From Jeotgalicoccus meleagridis (GTDB lineage: Bacteria > Bacillota > Bacilli > Staphylococcales > Salinicoccaceae), in assembly GCF_903994045.1 (NCBI RefSeq), contig NZ_CAJEWD010000004.1, positions 186,001 through 250,000 on the forward strand: a DNA stretch of 64,000 nt. The letters are read 5' to 3'. A model generated the notes under the pieces. That model saw only the letters and a list, made by a program, of their open reading frames with translations, had not been told where the DNA came from and did not search any database. The position numbers were made by a program, and so were the translations under genes. This document shows, piece by piece, positions 32,688-43,821 of the stretch (position 1 is its first letter; the number at the start of each line of letters is the position of its first letter).

Positions 32688-32696
32688 TGTTATAAT
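32688..32696 (+). promoter_or_regulatory. murT extended -10 promoter
   Basis: TGTTATAAT, an exact extended -10 element (TGN-TATAAT), lies about 40 nt upstream of murT. No good -35 box is seen at the usual distance. Confidence 0.55.
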
Positions 32697-32734
32697 TGAT
32701 TTCCAGGAGTTTAAGAGAGTAAGGAGACACAGTA

Positions 32735-34057
32735 ATGACAATAAAATCAACTATCGCTAAAAACGCAGGAAAATTAGTTGGATACTTTTTAACCAAATTC
32801 ACTAATGGTGGTAGTAGCTTGCCAGGTAAAGTTGCTCTAACACTTGATAAAAATCTATTGAGAAACTTAGCTGCCTCTTATACGGTTATTATTGTAACCG
32901 GGACAAACGGCAAAACCTTAACTACAACCTTAACTACAAATGTCTTATCAAAAAAATATAACAATATTATTACTAACCGTGCAGGTTCTAATATGAAACA
33001 AGGTATAGTCGGTGCCTTCTTAAATGCACCTAGAGTGACTAAGAATGCGGTAGCAGTCTTAGAAGTAGACGAAGGATCCTTAAAGAACGTAGTGGAAGAA
33101 TTACAACCGAAATTATTTGTACATACTAACATCTTTGCAGATCAACTCGACCGTTACGGCTCTATTGACAACATCTATAAACTATTAACAGATGCGGCAG
33201 ATACTGTTCCAGATGCGACGGTTCTCGCAAATGGAGACTTACCATTGTTCAATTCAGTAGAGATGAAGAACCCGCAAAAGTTTTTCGGTTTTGAAGTCGG
33301 TGTAGACAAAGTTGATGCAGACAACTCAACTAGTCACTGCTCAGTTTGCGGCCATAGCTTAGAATACAAGTCACAAACATACGCTAACCTAGGAGACTAT
33401 TACTGTCCTTCATGTGGTGCTAAACGACCTACTCTTGATTATAAAGTGACAAAGGTCGATGAATTAGATGTTACACATTCGACTTTCTCTATAGACAATC
33501 AGAACTTTACCATTCACAATGCTGGAGTCTACAATATTTATAATGCACTCGCAGCCTATAGTGTAGGTCGCTTGTTCGATGTAGAGGTCGATTCAATTAG
33601 AGATGCATTCTCCACAAGTGAACGTGTCTTTGGTCGCCAGGAAGTCATTGTTGCCAATGACAAGAAAATCATTTTAAATGTCGTCAAAAATCCAGTAGGT
33701 CTCGATCAAGTGCTCAACTTAGTCAAACTTGAAAAAGAGCCTTTCACTTTAGTCGCACTGCTCAATAACCGTCCAGCCGATGGTGTTGATCTGGCTTGGT
33801 TAAATGATACTAACTTTGAGTCATTAACGTCTTGTGATATCAAGCACATTATTACAGGGGGTATTGCAGTTGATACCATGACTGAGCGTCTTGTTAAGGC
33901 AGGCTTTGAGTCTGATTCTATAGAGCGCACTCACTCTTTAGAAGACGCTGTAAGAGCAATCGAAAACGCGCCTACAACTCAAGTTCATATGCTAGCCACT
34001 TATACTGCTATGCTTGAAATTCGTAAAGCCTTAACCGATAAAGGCCATTTAAAATAA
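32735..34057 (+). CDS. murT: MurT-type Mur ligase (lipid II amidation)
   Basis: A Mur ligase-fold protein of 440 aa; with GatD such proteins amidate the stem-peptide glutamate of lipid II. The ATP loop VTGTNGKTLTT (residues 56-61) is intact. A zinc ribbon uses Cys202, Cys205, Cys224 and Cys227. The C-terminal segment NNRPADGVDLAW holds Asp352 at the place of the aspartate thought to complete the GatD active site. The sequence resembles streptococcal MurT (GGSSLPGKVAL, CGAKRPTLDYKVTK) more than that of S. aureus. No gatD follows; a terminator does. Confidence 0.9.
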   Translation: MTIKSTIAKNAGKLVGYFLTKFTNGGSSLPGKVALTLDKNLLRNLAASYTVIIVTGTNGKTLTTTLTTNVLSKKYNNIITNRAGSNMKQGIVGAFLNAPRVTKNAVAVLEVDEGSLKNVVEELQPKLFVHTNIFADQLDRYGSIDNIYKLLTDAADTVPDATVLANGDLPLFNSVEMKNPQKFFGFEVGVDKVDADNSTSHCSVCGHSLEYKSQTYANLGDYYCPSCGAKRPTLDYKVTKVDELDVTHSTFSIDNQNFTIHNAGVYNIYNALAAYSVGRLFDVEVDSIRDAFSTSERVFGRQEVIVANDKKIILNVVKNPVGLDQVLNLVKLEKEPFTLVALLNNRPADGVDLAWLNDTNFESLTSCDIKHIITGGIAVDTMTERLVKAGFESDSIERTHSLEDAVRAIENAPTTQVHMLATYTAMLEIRKALTDKGHLK

Positions 34058-34074
34058 ACATCATAAATACAAAG

Positions 34075-34107
34075 ACACCTCAAAAATAAAAGATACTTTT
34101 GAGGTGT
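34075..34107 (+). terminator. murT terminator
   Basis: A perfect 11-bp stem ACACCTCAAAA / TTTTGAGGTGT, 17 nt after the murT stop, followed by a T-rich tail (TACTTTATT). It ends the transcript where gatD would be expected. Confidence 0.85.
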
Positions 34108-34114
34108 TACTTTA

Positions 34115-34164
34115 TTAAAAAAATCACTACGCCAGTTGTCCGCTTGGATAACATTGTAGTGATT
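34115..34164 (-). terminator. tRNA operon terminator
   Basis: On the minus strand AATCACTAC pairs with GTAGTGATT, followed by a run of seven U. It lies 12 nt after the last tRNA (Ile). Confidence 0.85.
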
Positions 34165-34175
34165 GTCATTTGGAG

Positions 34176-34249
<74 letters not shown>

Positions 34250-34288
34250 TTAAATCTGATATATAATATTAATAAAACAAAAAAATAA

Positions 34289-34363
34289 TGGAGCGGAAGA
34301 CGGGATTCAAACCCGCGACCCCCACCTTGGCAAGGTGATGTTCTATCACTGAACTACTTCCGC
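34289..34363 (-). tRNA. tRNA-Gly (GCC)
   Basis: A complete cloverleaf on the minus strand: acceptor GCGGAAG / CTTCCGC, anticodon loop TTGCCAA (anticodon GCC), T loop TTTGAAT. The 3' CCA is encoded. Confidence 0.97.
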
Positions 34364-34371
34364 ATCATAAA

Positions 34372-34447
34372 TGGTGGAGAATGACGGGCTCGAACCGCCG
34401 ACCCTCTGCTTGTAAGGCAGATGCTCTCCCAGCTGAGCTAATTCTCC
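34372..34447 (-). tRNA. tRNA-Val (TAC)
   Basis: A complete cloverleaf on the minus strand: acceptor GGAGAAT / ATTCTCC, anticodon loop CTTACAA (anticodon TAC), T loop TTCGAGC. The 3' CCA is encoded. It is the first tRNA of the Val-Gly-Ile operon. Confidence 0.97.
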
Positions 34448-34471
34448 AAGAGCAAAATCAAACTAGAATTT

Positions 34472-34500
34472 ATTTTACAGATTTTATTGACGACTGTCAA
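34472..34500 (-). promoter_or_regulatory. tRNA operon promoter
   Basis: TTGACA, 17 bases and TAAAAT on the minus strand, about 25 nt before tRNA-Val. No rRNA gene lies between lysS and this promoter. Confidence 0.8.
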
Positions 34501-34549
34501 TATATTTTTAACATATAATTAATAATTATCTCACAAAAATTTAAGAGAT

Positions 34550-34584
34550 AAAAAAAGAAAGTCAGACTTTATAATCTGACTTTC
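34550..34584 (-). terminator. lysS terminator
   Basis: On the minus strand GAAAGTCAGA / TCTGACTTTC with an eight-base loop, followed by seven U. It lies 15 nt after the lysS stop. Confidence 0.92.
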
Positions 34585-34599
34585 ATATTTTCAAATCAC

Positions 34600-36099
<1,500 letters not shown>

Positions 36100-36118
36100 C
36101 TAAATTTTTTTCGTGAAT

Positions 36119-36586
36119 TTATTGTTCATTATCTAAATTTTCTTTAATCTTACCAATTGAAATATGCAATTTAGGGTGCTCTCTCTTACTCGCTATTTCA
36201 TCCATTGGATCGATGACAAATGAACGTAAATGCATTTCTGGATGTGGCACTTTTAAATCTGCCAAATCCAATTCCAAATCTTCATAGAGAAGAATGTCAA
36301 TATCGATTGTTCTAGGTCCCCATACCTCTGTTCTCACTCGACCTAGTTCATGTTCAATACCGAGCACTGTTTCCAATAAATCTAATGGCGATAAATTGGT
36401 GTCTATTTCGATTGCCATATTAATAAAGTCTGGTTGATCTGTCTTACCATAAGGTTTGGTTTCGTATCGTGAAGAAATCTTTGTCACTTCAATGCCGGTC
36501 ACTTCAGATATTTTATTTATCGCTTGTTTTAAGTTATCTTTTCTATCCCCGACGTTGCTACCGAGTCCAAGATACGCAATTGCCAT
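36119..36586 (-). CDS. folK: 6-hydroxymethyl-7,8-dihydropterin pyrophosphokinase
   Basis: Third folate enzyme of the cluster: it pyrophosphorylates hydroxymethyldihydropterin before FolP acts. The protein has 155 aa. The start AIAYLGLGSNVGDRKDNL and the catalytic segment WGPRTIDIDILLY are diagnostic. Its ATG overlaps the folB stop by one base (TAATG), so translation is coupled. Confidence 0.96.
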   Translation of the reverse strand: MAIAYLGLGSNVGDRKDNLKQAINKISEVTGIEVTKISSRYETKPYGKTDQPDFINMAIEIDTNLSPLDLLETVLGIEHELGRVRTEVWGPRTIDIDILLYEDLELDLADLKVPHPEMHLRSFVIDPMDEIASKREHPKLHISIGKIKENLDNEQ

Positions 36587-36951
36587 TATCTTTCCCGCTT
36601 TCCTTTTAAGGTGATTCCCACACTGTCGTAATTACCGTCAATTGGTGGGTTAGGTTTTGTAATAGTGGTTTCTACCTCTACTATTTTAGCATATCGGTCA
36701 AACAGCTGTGCATTGATTTTTCCTGCTAAATGCTCTATTAAACTTACCGCTTCTCCTTTGACGATTGTTTCAACTAGTTCATAGACTTCACCATAATGAA
36801 CAGTTTGTGATAAATCGTCAGTTCTAGCCGCCATTGACAAATCTAAGTGCAGTACGAGATCTATAATAAAATATTGTCCCAGCACTCTTTCTTCTTTGAT
36901 TGCCCCGTGATACGAGTAAATCTTAATACCATTAATATGAATTTTATCCAT
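36586..36951 (-). CDS. folB: Dihydroneopterin aldolase
   Basis: Converts dihydroneopterin to hydroxymethyldihydropterin. The protein has 121 aa. The N-terminal INGIKIYSYHGAIKEERVLG and the segment SLIEHLAGKINAQLF are typical. It is joined to folP and folK by TAATG overlaps on both sides. Confidence 0.95.
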   Translation of the reverse strand: MDKIHINGIKIYSYHGAIKEERVLGQYFIIDLVLHLDLSMAARTDDLSQTVHYGEVYELVETIVKGEAVSLIEHLAGKINAQLFDRYAKIVEVETTITKPNPPIDGNYDSVGITLKGKRER

Positions 36952-37742
36952 TATAAATCACCTTTTAATTTCATGAAGACATCCGCACCTTGCCTGTTCA
37001 TTTTAACATTATGAACGCGCACAGCTTTCACACCAGCTTCAATACCCATTATCGTTGTCGCAAGCGTTGCTGCATCTCTTTCATCCGCGTCTGTTTCATA
37101 ACCAATCAGCTTTTTAACCATACGCTTACGACTCGTCGCTAACAGAATTGGGTAACCAGTATCTACTAAAGCTTTTAAGTTACGCATGACCGTTATATCT
37201 TCTTCTCTAGATTTCACAAAGCCGATGCCTGGATCCAACCATATATTTTCTTTTTTAACACCTTTAGCTAGTGCCTTATCAGCAGATTCTTCTAGCTCCT
37301 TGATCATATCTAAAACCACATCATTATAGCTCGCATGCTCGTTATTATGCATTAAGAAAATTGGCGCATCAAACTCTGCTACAACATCTAAAATTTTCTC
37401 GTCATATAAACCTCTCCATTGATCATTGATCATAGTAGCGCCTGCTTCTAATACTGCTCTTGCAACTTCTGAGCGAAAGGTATCCACAGAAATGTCTACA
37501 GTAATACCTGCCTGTCTGATTGCTTTAACAACAGGTACAGTACGTTCAATCTCAGTATCAATAGAAATCTCTGTATAGCCACCAGGACGTGTTGAATATC
37601 CTCCAACATCTATGATATCCACACCCTCTTTGACCATTTCTTTAGCACGTTGAACTGCTGCTTCAACGGTATTGTATCGACCACCATCACTAAAGGAATC
37701 TGGTGTCGTATTTAAGATACCCATAACTTTCAATCTATCCAT
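36951..37742 (-). CDS. folP: Dihydropteroate synthase
   Basis: Joins hydroxymethyldihydropterin pyrophosphate to p-aminobenzoate; the sulfonamide target. The protein has 263 aa. The pterin-binding start VMGILNTTPDSFSDGGRY and the signature VDIIDVGGYSTRPG are intact. It is the first gene of folP-folB-folK-lysS, with a GAGG-containing site upstream. Confidence 0.96.
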   Translation of the reverse strand: MDRLKVMGILNTTPDSFSDGGRYNTVEAAVQRAKEMVKEGVDIIDVGGYSTRPGGYTEISIDTEIERTVPVVKAIRQAGITVDISVDTFRSEVARAVLEAGATMINDQWRGLYDEKILDVVAEFDAPIFLMHNNEHASYNDVVLDMIKELEESADKALAKGVKKENIWLDPGIGFVKSREEDITVMRNLKALVDTGYPILLATSRKRMVKKLIGYETDADERDAATLATTIMGIEAGVKAVRVHNVKMNRQGADVFMKLKGDL

Positions 37743-37779
37743 CTACAACAACCTCTACTTAATTAAATTGAATAGTCAT

Positions 37780-37788
37780 ATTATAACA
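37780..37788 (-). promoter_or_regulatory. folP operon extended -10 promoter
   Basis: The minus strand reads TGTTATAAT (extended -10, perfect TATAAT), about 40 nt upstream of folP. No good -35 box at 17 nt. Confidence 0.6.
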
Positions 37789-37839
37789 TGTTTATTTTCA
37801 CTTGCTTGTCAGTCTGCTCTATATTCTAAGAAAGTAAAA

Positions 37840-37865
37840 AAACCTCGTCCAAATGGACGAGGTTT
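37840..37865 (-). terminator. cysK terminator
   Basis: A perfect stem AAACCTCGTCC / GGACGAGGTTT with a four-base loop and a U-run on the minus strand, 11 nt after the cysK stop. Confidence 0.92.
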
Positions 37866-37876
37866 TTAAATGAATT

Positions 37877-38812
37877 TTAATCTTCAAAGTTAAATAGAGG
37901 AGTAGATAAATATCTTTCTCCATTAGACGGTAGAACAACAACAACGTTTTTATCTGGACCGAGTTCTTTTGCTACTCTAAGACCAGCTAAGACTGCAGCA
38001 CCAGATGAAATTCCACCTAAGATACCTTCTTCTCTACCAAGAGCTCTTGCTGTATCCATTGATTCATCGTTCTCGATAGTAATGATTTCGTCATAAATAT
38101 CAGTATCCAGTGTACCTGGAACGAAACCTGCACCGATTCCTTGAATTTTGTGTGGTCCTGGTTCTTCACCACTTAAAATCGCTGAGTCAGTTGGTTCAAC
38201 CGCAATAATTTTTACATCTTTAAAGTTCTCTTTTAGAACTTTACCAGCACCTGTAATAGTACCACCTGTACCGATACCAGAAACAAAGGCATCGATATTG
38301 AAGCCTGCACCATTAGCTTGTTCAACAAGCTCTTTACCTGTTGTTTTGGCATGAATTTCAGGGTTTGCAGGGTTTTCAAATTGCTGTGGCATAAAGAAGT
38401 TTTCTTTTTCAGCTAATTCTCCTGCTTTTTTAATTGCACCTTTCATACCATCCGCACCAGGCGTTAAGACAAGCTCTGCCCCATAAGCTTTTAAGAGGTT
38501 ACGGCGTTCTTTACTCATTGTATCTGGCATAACTAAGACTGCTTTGTAACCTTTAGCAGCAGCTACCATTGCCAGTCCAATTCCAGTATTCCCACTTGTC
38601 GGTTCAACAATTGTAGTATCCTTGTTGATTTTTCCTTCTTTTTCAGCAGTTTCAATCATATGAAGCGCAATACGATCTTTTACAGAACTACCTGGATTCA
38701 TAAATTCTACTTTAACATAGACATTTGCAGAGTTTTCATCAGTTAAATTATTAAGTTTTACTAACGGCGTATTCCCAATTGTTTCTAAAATATTATTATA
38801 GACTCCACTCAC
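37877..38812 (-). CDS. cysK: Cysteine synthase (O-acetylserine sulfhydrylase)
   Basis: A PLP enzyme that makes cysteine from O-acetylserine (the CysE product) and sulfide. The protein has 311 aa. The PLP lysine is Lys45 in [11 protein letters not shown]; the phosphate-binding loop [13 protein letters not shown] and the substrate loop [11 protein letters not shown] are present. The start is GTG after an AGGAGTG site. That site is one arm of a long inverted repeat just upstream. Confidence 0.95.
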   Translation of the reverse strand: MSGVYNNILETIGNTPLVKLNNLTDENSANVYVKVEFMNPGSSVKDRIALHMIETAEKEGKINKDTTIVEPTSGNTGIGLAMVAAAKGYKAVLVMPDTMSKERRNLLKAYGAELVLTPGADGMKGAIKKAGELAEKENFFMPQQFENPANPEIHAKTTGKELVEQANGAGFNIDAFVSGIGTGGTITGAGKVLKENFKDVKIIAVEPTDSAILSGEEPGPHKIQGIGAGFVPGTLDTDIYDEIITIENDESMDTARALGREEGILGGISSGAAVLAGLRVAKELGPDKNVVVVLPSNGERYLSTPLFNFED

Positions 38813-38820
38813 AATTAAAC

Positions 38821-38869
38821 ACTCCTATTCCTAGTTTGTAACTATGATTAACATATCATTAATAGGAGT
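38821..38869 (-). repeat. Inverted repeat that includes the cysK ribosome site
   Basis: ACTCCTATT (38821-38829 on the plus strand) and AATAGGAGT (38861-38869) are perfect 9-base complements 31 nt apart. On the cysK RNA, AATAGGAGT contains the AGGAG ribosome-binding sequence, so an RNA that covers both arms could hide it. Confidence 0.55.
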
Positions 38870-38882
38870 CAAATTCAATTAA

Positions 38883-39755
38883 TTAGTGTGTGATAAGTTC
38901 TGTTAATTCTTCTTTAGTAATCCATTCTTTATTGCGACAGAAGTGACAATCAGCTTCTGCTCCACCATCTTCTTTAATCATTGCCATAATCTCTTTTGGA
39001 TCTAGGGCAGCAATTGCATTGATGAAGCGTTCTTTAGAACAGTTACACTCAAAGCTTACTGGCATCTCACTTAATTGACGCCAATTTTCTTTACCAATAG
39101 CTTGATCGATTATTTCATTCGGACTTAAACCTTCAGCTAATAGCTTAGATACTGGTGTCATCTCTTTCGCTCGGTCATTGAGCCAATTAATAGTCTCTTC
39201 ACTAGCTGATGGTAATACTTGGATGATAAAACCACCTGCTGCTTGAATCGTATTATCTGGGTTGACTAGTACTCCAAGTGCAACAATTGATGGCACCTGT
39301 TCACTTGCATAGAAGTAGTAAGAGAAGTCTTCCCCTAATTCTCCTGAAACAAGTTCCGTTGAACCTACAAAGTTATCTTTAAGACCAATATCTTTAGCTA
39401 CTCTTAAATAACCATTAGTTCCAACTGCTCTTCTTACATCTAACTTTCCTTGGTCATTCAAGTCAAAATGAACTTGTGGATTTCCTAAATATCCTCGCAC
39501 ATGACCGTGTGCATCACTGTCGACAACAATCGCACCAATTGGGCCACCGCCCTCTATAGTAATTGTGTTTTTGTCATCACCTTTTAACATTGCGCCCATC
39601 ATTACACCCGCACTCATCGTTCTACCAAGTGCAGCTGCAGCTGTTGGATACGCAGCATGTCTTGTGACTGCTTCATTTATAGTATCTGTTGTATCTACAG
39701 CAAAAATCCTAACTTCATCATTTAATCCCAATCCTCTAATCAGATGGTCTGCCAT
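38883..39755 (-). CDS. hslO: Redox-regulated chaperone Hsp33
   Basis: A holdase that is activated when its zinc-bound cysteines are oxidised. The protein has 290 aa from the ATG at 39755 (MADHLIRGLGLNDEVRIF), after GGAGGAAATATT. The zinc cysteines appear as a CxC pair in FECNCSKERF and a CxxC pair in DCHFCRNKE. It lies between cysK and ftsH, as in Staphylococcus, with its own promoter. Confidence 0.95.
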   Translation of the reverse strand: MADHLIRGLGLNDEVRIFAVDTTDTINEAVTRHAAYPTAAAALGRTMSAGVMMGAMLKGDDKNTITIEGGGPIGAIVVDSDAHGHVRGYLGNPQVHFDLNDQGKLDVRRAVGTNGYLRVAKDIGLKDNFVGSTELVSGELGEDFSYYFYASEQVPSIVALGVLVNPDNTIQAAGGFIIQVLPSASEETINWLNDRAKEMTPVSKLLAEGLSPNEIIDQAIGKENWRQLSEMPVSFECNCSKERFINAIAALDPKEIMAMIKEDGGAEADCHFCRNKEWITKEELTELITH

Positions 39756-39790
39756 AATATTTCCTCCATAATTCCTGTTTTCTATCATGC

Positions 39791-39819
39791 ATAATATATC
39801 AAACGTCAAAGATAGTCAA
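39791..39819 (-). promoter_or_regulatory. hslO promoter
   Basis: TTGACT, 17 bases and TATTAT on the minus strand, between the ftsH terminator and hslO. Confidence 0.75.
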
Positions 39820-39843
39820 TTCTAATGCTTGATATTCAGTAGC

Positions 39844-39876
39844 AAAAAAATAAGCGTAGCCTTTGCTACGCTTATT
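39844..39876 (-). terminator. ftsH terminator
   Basis: A perfect 12-bp stem AATAAGCGTAGC / GCTACGCTTATT with a short loop and a run of seven U on the minus strand, 8 nt after the ftsH stop. Confidence 0.93.
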
Positions 39877-39883
39877 AAAGATT

Positions 39884-41950
39884 TTATCGATCGATATTTC
39901 TATTTGGATCTTCGTTATCTTTAAGTTCTCTGTCAACCTCATCTTCATTATCTTCTACCATATCTGGACGTTCTTCTGGTTCGTCTTCTGGTGTTTCTTC
40001 ATCATGATGAGAAATTTTTTCTTTAACTTCTTCATATGAAGCGCCAGCTTTTTCATCATTATCATCTACAACATCGTGATCTTCTTCATCGTAGTTTCTT
40101 TCAGGTAATTTACCGTTGTAGAAAAGACCTTCAATTTGTTCTCTATCAAGCGTTTCTACTTCTAATAATGTTTCTGCAATTAGAGTAAGTTGCTCTTTAT
40201 GTTCAGTTAGAATCTGACGGCAACGCTCATATTGAGTTTTAACGATATTTTGCATTTCTTGATCAATTTCGTAAGCAATACTATCGGAGTAATTCGCATC
40301 ATTAGACATATCTTTACCTAAGAATACTTGTCCGTTAGATTCTCCAAATTGAATTGGTCCAAGCTTATCACTCATACCATATTCGGTCACCATACTACGT
40401 GCCAAGCTTGTTGTTCTTTGGAAGTCATTTGAAGCACCAGTTGAAACTTCACCGAAGTTAATTTCTTCTGATACACGACCGCCGAGTAGACCAACAATTT
40501 TATCTTCTAGTTCTGGTTTCGTCATGAAGTAGCGGTCTTCCTTAGGAAGCATTACTGCATAACCACCAGCTTGTCCACGCGGTACGATTGTTACTTTATG
40601 GACGGTTTCAGCATCATCTAAAACCATACCGATAATTGTATGCCCTGCCTCGTGGTAGGCCACAATATTTCTTTCTTTCTTACTCATTACGCGACTCTTC
40701 TTAGCTGGACCAGCAATCACACGGTCTGTAGCTTCGTCAACGTCACGCATATCTATAGCTTTCTTATTCTGTCTTGCTGCGACAAGTGCCGCTTCGTTTA
40801 ATAGGTTCTCAAGGTCCGCCCCAGAGAAGCCCGGTGTACGTTGTGCAATCGCAGCAAGGTCAACAGTCTCATCAAGTGGTTTATTACGAGCATGAACTTT
40901 AAGTACTGCTTCACGACCTTTAACATCTGGACGACCGACTTGAATTTGTCTGTCAAAACGACCTGGACGTAATAGTGCAGGGTCTAAGATGTCAGGACGG
41001 TTAGTAGCTGCAATCATAATGATTCCTTCATTATCAGAGAAACCATCCATTTCAACTAGTAGTTGGTTTAGTGTTTGTTCACGCTCATCGTGTCCACCAC
41101 CAACACCAGCACCACGCTGACGACCCACTGCATCAATCTCATCTATAAAGATAATACAAGGAGAGTTTTTCTTAGCGTTCTCAAATAAGTCACGTACACG
41201 TGAGGCACCGACACCAACGAACATCTCAACGAAGTCTGAACCACTGATTGAGAAGAATGGTACGCCTGCTTCACCTGCAACGGCTCTAGCGATTAATGTT
41301 TTACCAGTACCAGGAGGACCAACTAATAGTACCCCTTTCGGAATACGTGCTCCGATTTTGTCGAATCTGCGAGGATCTTTTAAGAAGTCTACAACTTCTA
41401 CAAGTTCTGCCTTTTCTTCGTCTGCACCGGCCACATCGTCAAAACGAACTTGTTTTTTACTTTGGTCATAAAGCTTAGCCTTACTCTTACCAAAGTTCAT
41501 CATGCGGCCACCGCCGCCTCCGCCGCCACCTTGTGCTTGTGACATTAGGAAGATGAACAAGAAGAAGATAATTAGTAATGGAATAATAGTAAATAACATA
41601 CTAGTCCAAGGACTTGGTTCCTCTTCAGGCTCAACATTAAATGTCAGCCCATCTTGTTCACGTGCTGTTTGTGTAATTTCTTCTATATCACTTGCACTAT
41701 TATATGGCACAACTGATGTAAATGATTCTGTATCACTTTGGTCTGTTAAGCGACCACTTACTAAATAAACATTATTTTCAGGCTGCAATGTTAACTCAGC
41801 CACTTCGCCAGCTTCTAGGGCATCTCTGAACTCATTATATTGGAGTTCTTCTTCAGTGCCGCCAGTACCGTTGAAACGTTGGAAAATCCCAAACATAACA
41901 ACTGTTAAGATAGCGATAATTAATATATTACGGCCAGTATTCTTAGGCAT
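39884..41950 (-). CDS. ftsH: ATP-dependent zinc metalloprotease FtsH
   Basis: A membrane-bound AAA+ protease of 688 aa. A transmembrane helix at about residues 8-24 and a second at about 115-137 flank an outside domain. A run of seven glycines follows helix 2. Walker A is [13 protein letters not shown], Walker B is [12 protein letters not shown], and the zinc site is HEAGHT. The last about 60 residues are strongly acidic. It follows hpt by 72 nt. Confidence 0.97.
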   Translation of the reverse strand: MPKNTGRNILIIAILTVVMFGIFQRFNGTGGTEEELQYNEFRDALEAGEVAELTLQPENNVYLVSGRLTDQSDTESFTSVVPYNSASDIEEITQTAREQDGLTFNVEPEEEPSPWTSMLFTIIPLLIIFFLFIFLMSQAQGGGGGGGGRMMNFGKSKAKLYDQSKKQVRFDDVAGADEEKAELVEVVDFLKDPRRFDKIGARIPKGVLLVGPPGTGKTLIARAVAGEAGVPFFSISGSDFVEMFVGVGASRVRDLFENAKKNSPCIIFIDEIDAVGRQRGAGVGGGHDEREQTLNQLLVEMDGFSDNEGIIMIAATNRPDILDPALLRPGRFDRQIQVGRPDVKGREAVLKVHARNKPLDETVDLAAIAQRTPGFSGADLENLLNEAALVAARQNKKAIDMRDVDEATDRVIAGPAKKSRVMSKKERNIVAYHEAGHTIIGMVLDDAETVHKVTIVPRGQAGGYAVMLPKEDRYFMTKPELEDKIVGLLGGRVSEEINFGEVSTGASNDFQRTTSLARSMVTEYGMSDKLGPIQFGESNGQVFLGKDMSNDANYSDSIAYEIDQEMQNIVKTQYERCRQILTEHKEQLTLIAETLLEVETLDREQIEGLFYNGKLPERNYDEEDHDVVDDNDEKAGASYEEVKEKISHHDEETPEDEPEERPDMVEDNEDEVDRELKDNEDPNRNIDR

Positions 41951-42022
41951 CCATAATCCTCCATTTCTAATACATTACAAAAAATAGTAACAAAAAACAC
42001 CTTTAACTTCCAATGATATGAT

Positions 42023-42565
42023 TTAGCTGTAAAATTCTGGTTTCAATAAACCGATGTACGGTAAATTTCTATATTTTTGGTCGAAATCTAAGCCGTATCC
42101 AACGACAAAGCCATCTGGAATCTCAGTTCCTATGTACTTCACATCAACATTTAGCTTGCGCTCTTCAACCGGCTTATCTAGTAAAGTAACAATTTCTATT
42201 GAAGCTACTTTTCTATATTCTAAAAATTTAATAATTGAATTTAGTGTCGTTCCTGTTTCAACAATATCTTCAACAATCAAGACGTGTCTTCCTTCAACTG
42301 AAGTTGATAAGTCTTTTAGAATCTTAACTTCACCAGTTGATTTTGTACCTACATAACTCGACACATCCATAAAATCCATTTCCATATGTGTATCTACATA
42401 TTTGATGAGATCAGCCATGAACATAATCGAACCTTTTAATAAACCAACCATTATTGGTGTTTTACCTTCATAGTCCTTAGTAATTTGTTCACCCAGTCTT
42501 TGATTAATCTTATTTATTTCCTCTTCAGATAAGACGATTTCTGAAATATCATTTCTAATTGTCAT
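42023..42565 (-). CDS. hpt: Hypoxanthine phosphoribosyltransferase
   Basis: Purine salvage: adds phosphoribosyl pyrophosphate to hypoxanthine or guanine. The protein has 180 aa. The PRPP-binding motif is VLIVEDIVETGTTLNSI; KGSIMFMADLIKY is also typical. It is 4 nt after tilS, in the conserved order tilS-hpt-ftsH. NupC at 30.5 kb and Prs at 51 kb supply its substrates. Confidence 0.95.
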   Translation of the reverse strand: MTIRNDISEIVLSEEEINKINQRLGEQITKDYEGKTPIMVGLLKGSIMFMADLIKYVDTHMEMDFMDVSSYVGTKSTGEVKILKDLSTSVEGRHVLIVEDIVETGTTLNSIIKFLEYRKVASIEIVTLLDKPVEERKLNVDVKYIGTEIPDGFVVGYGLDFDQKYRNLPYIGLLKPEFYS

Positions 42566-42569
42566 GCGC

Positions 42570-43811
42570 TTACTCCTTCTTTATTCTTAAAGTTCTGTTT
42601 TCAGATGGTTCAATTATATTATAAATAGAACCAACTGCAATAATTATCCCATCGGCACTTTCAACAACAGGCATAATTCCTCTTTCACTTGCAGGTATTT
42701 TTTTATCGATAAAGAGCCGACTTAGCTTTTTGTGCCCGCCTTGTTTTAAAGGAACTCGGTCTCCATCTTGCTTACTTCTAATATAGAGCGGGTAGTCTGA
42801 TGGATTCATATCCACATCTATACGATAATCATTATAAATAAACTTACCGCTCTCCTCAACAAACAGCGGTTTAGAACGCTGATTATTTGTGTCCTTTTTA
42901 AGACTCACTCTGTCATATTCAATCAATATATGATGACATTTTAACTTATAGGAACTTTGAGAGGGCCCATCTATTAACAATACATCTATTGTTTCTAATA
43001 TTTTTCGTGATGCATATTCCCCGTGATGATTTAATAAAGTGTTCAGAATATAGATCCTTAAGAGATCTGGATGATTCTTATAAGCAGCTCTCGAAAATTG
43101 ATAATTATCTTTTTTCAAGAAATCTTTAGCTTGATTAGTCGCGATTTCACTCAATTCATTTACATCTGTTTTTAAGCTCAGCAAATGACTGATATCCAAA
43201 CTGTCTGAACTTACAATAGCAGGGACAATGTGATGTCTAATATAATTTCTAGTATAGTCATCTGATAGATTACTGCTATCTTCAAAGTATTTTACCTGAT
43301 ATTTATGTTGATATTCTTTAATGGCTTTTTTCGTCACATCCATAAGCGGTCTCAAAATATTAAGTTCACCTTGACGGTTTTCTGGAATTCCTAGATTTTG
43401 AAAAAGATAACGTCCACTTAATACTTGTTGTAAGACGGTCTCAACTTGATCATCTTGATGATGACCCATCAATAGCCAATCAATTTGGTGCGCATCTGTA
43501 ATATCTTTAAAATACTGATAACGTGCACGTCTTCCGCTAGCTTGGGAAAACTCACCTTGAAAGTTCAAAGTAGTCATATGACAAGGCACTTTATCCTTTT
43601 CGGTCATCTCTTTTATATATGCTGCTTCTTTCTTAGAGGCTTCCCTTAAATTATGATTCACGTGAATAACGGTCAACTTTTCATATGTATCTCTTAAGTG
43701 TGTAGTTAAAAGGTGATATAGGACCATAGAATCAATTCCACCCGACAGGGCTAAAGCAATATGTTGATTTGACTGCCATCTAATTTTTAAATTTAAGTCC
43801 AATGTCATCAT
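42570..43811 (-). CDS. tilS: tRNA(Ile)-lysidine synthase
   Basis: Adds lysine to C34 of the CAT-anticodon tRNA-Ile so that it reads AUA. The protein has 413 aa. The PP-loop ATP-binding motif is LALSGGIDSMVLYHLL. Two adjacent ATG codons (43811, 43808) are possible starts, and the ribosome site is poor because a terminator hairpin ends only 11 nt upstream; the frame opens at a TTG 12 nt earlier. Confidence 0.92.
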   Translation of the reverse strand: MMTLDLNLKIRWQSNQHIALALSGGIDSMVLYHLLTTHLRDTYEKLTVIHVNHNLREASKKEAAYIKEMTEKDKVPCHMTTLNFQGEFSQASGRRARYQYFKDITDAHQIDWLLMGHHQDDQVETVLQQVLSGRYLFQNLGIPENRQGELNILRPLMDVTKKAIKEYQHKYQVKYFEDSSNLSDDYTRNYIRHHIVPAIVSSDSLDISHLLSLKTDVNELSEIATNQAKDFLKKDNYQFSRAAYKNHPDLLRIYILNTLLNHHGEYASRKILETIDVLLIDGPSQSSYKLKCHHILIEYDRVSLKKDTNNQRSKPLFVEESGKFIYNDYRIDVDMNPSDYPLYIRSKQDGDRVPLKQGGHKKLSRLFIDKKIPASERGIMPVVESADGIIIAVGSIYNIIEPSENRTLRIKKE

Positions 43812-43821
43812 CCTAAAAATC

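Noticed and set aside
38830-38882. cysK promoter starting at TTGACT
   Set aside because: No acceptable -10 box at 16-18 bases; I could not decide the start site, so no promoter is listed.
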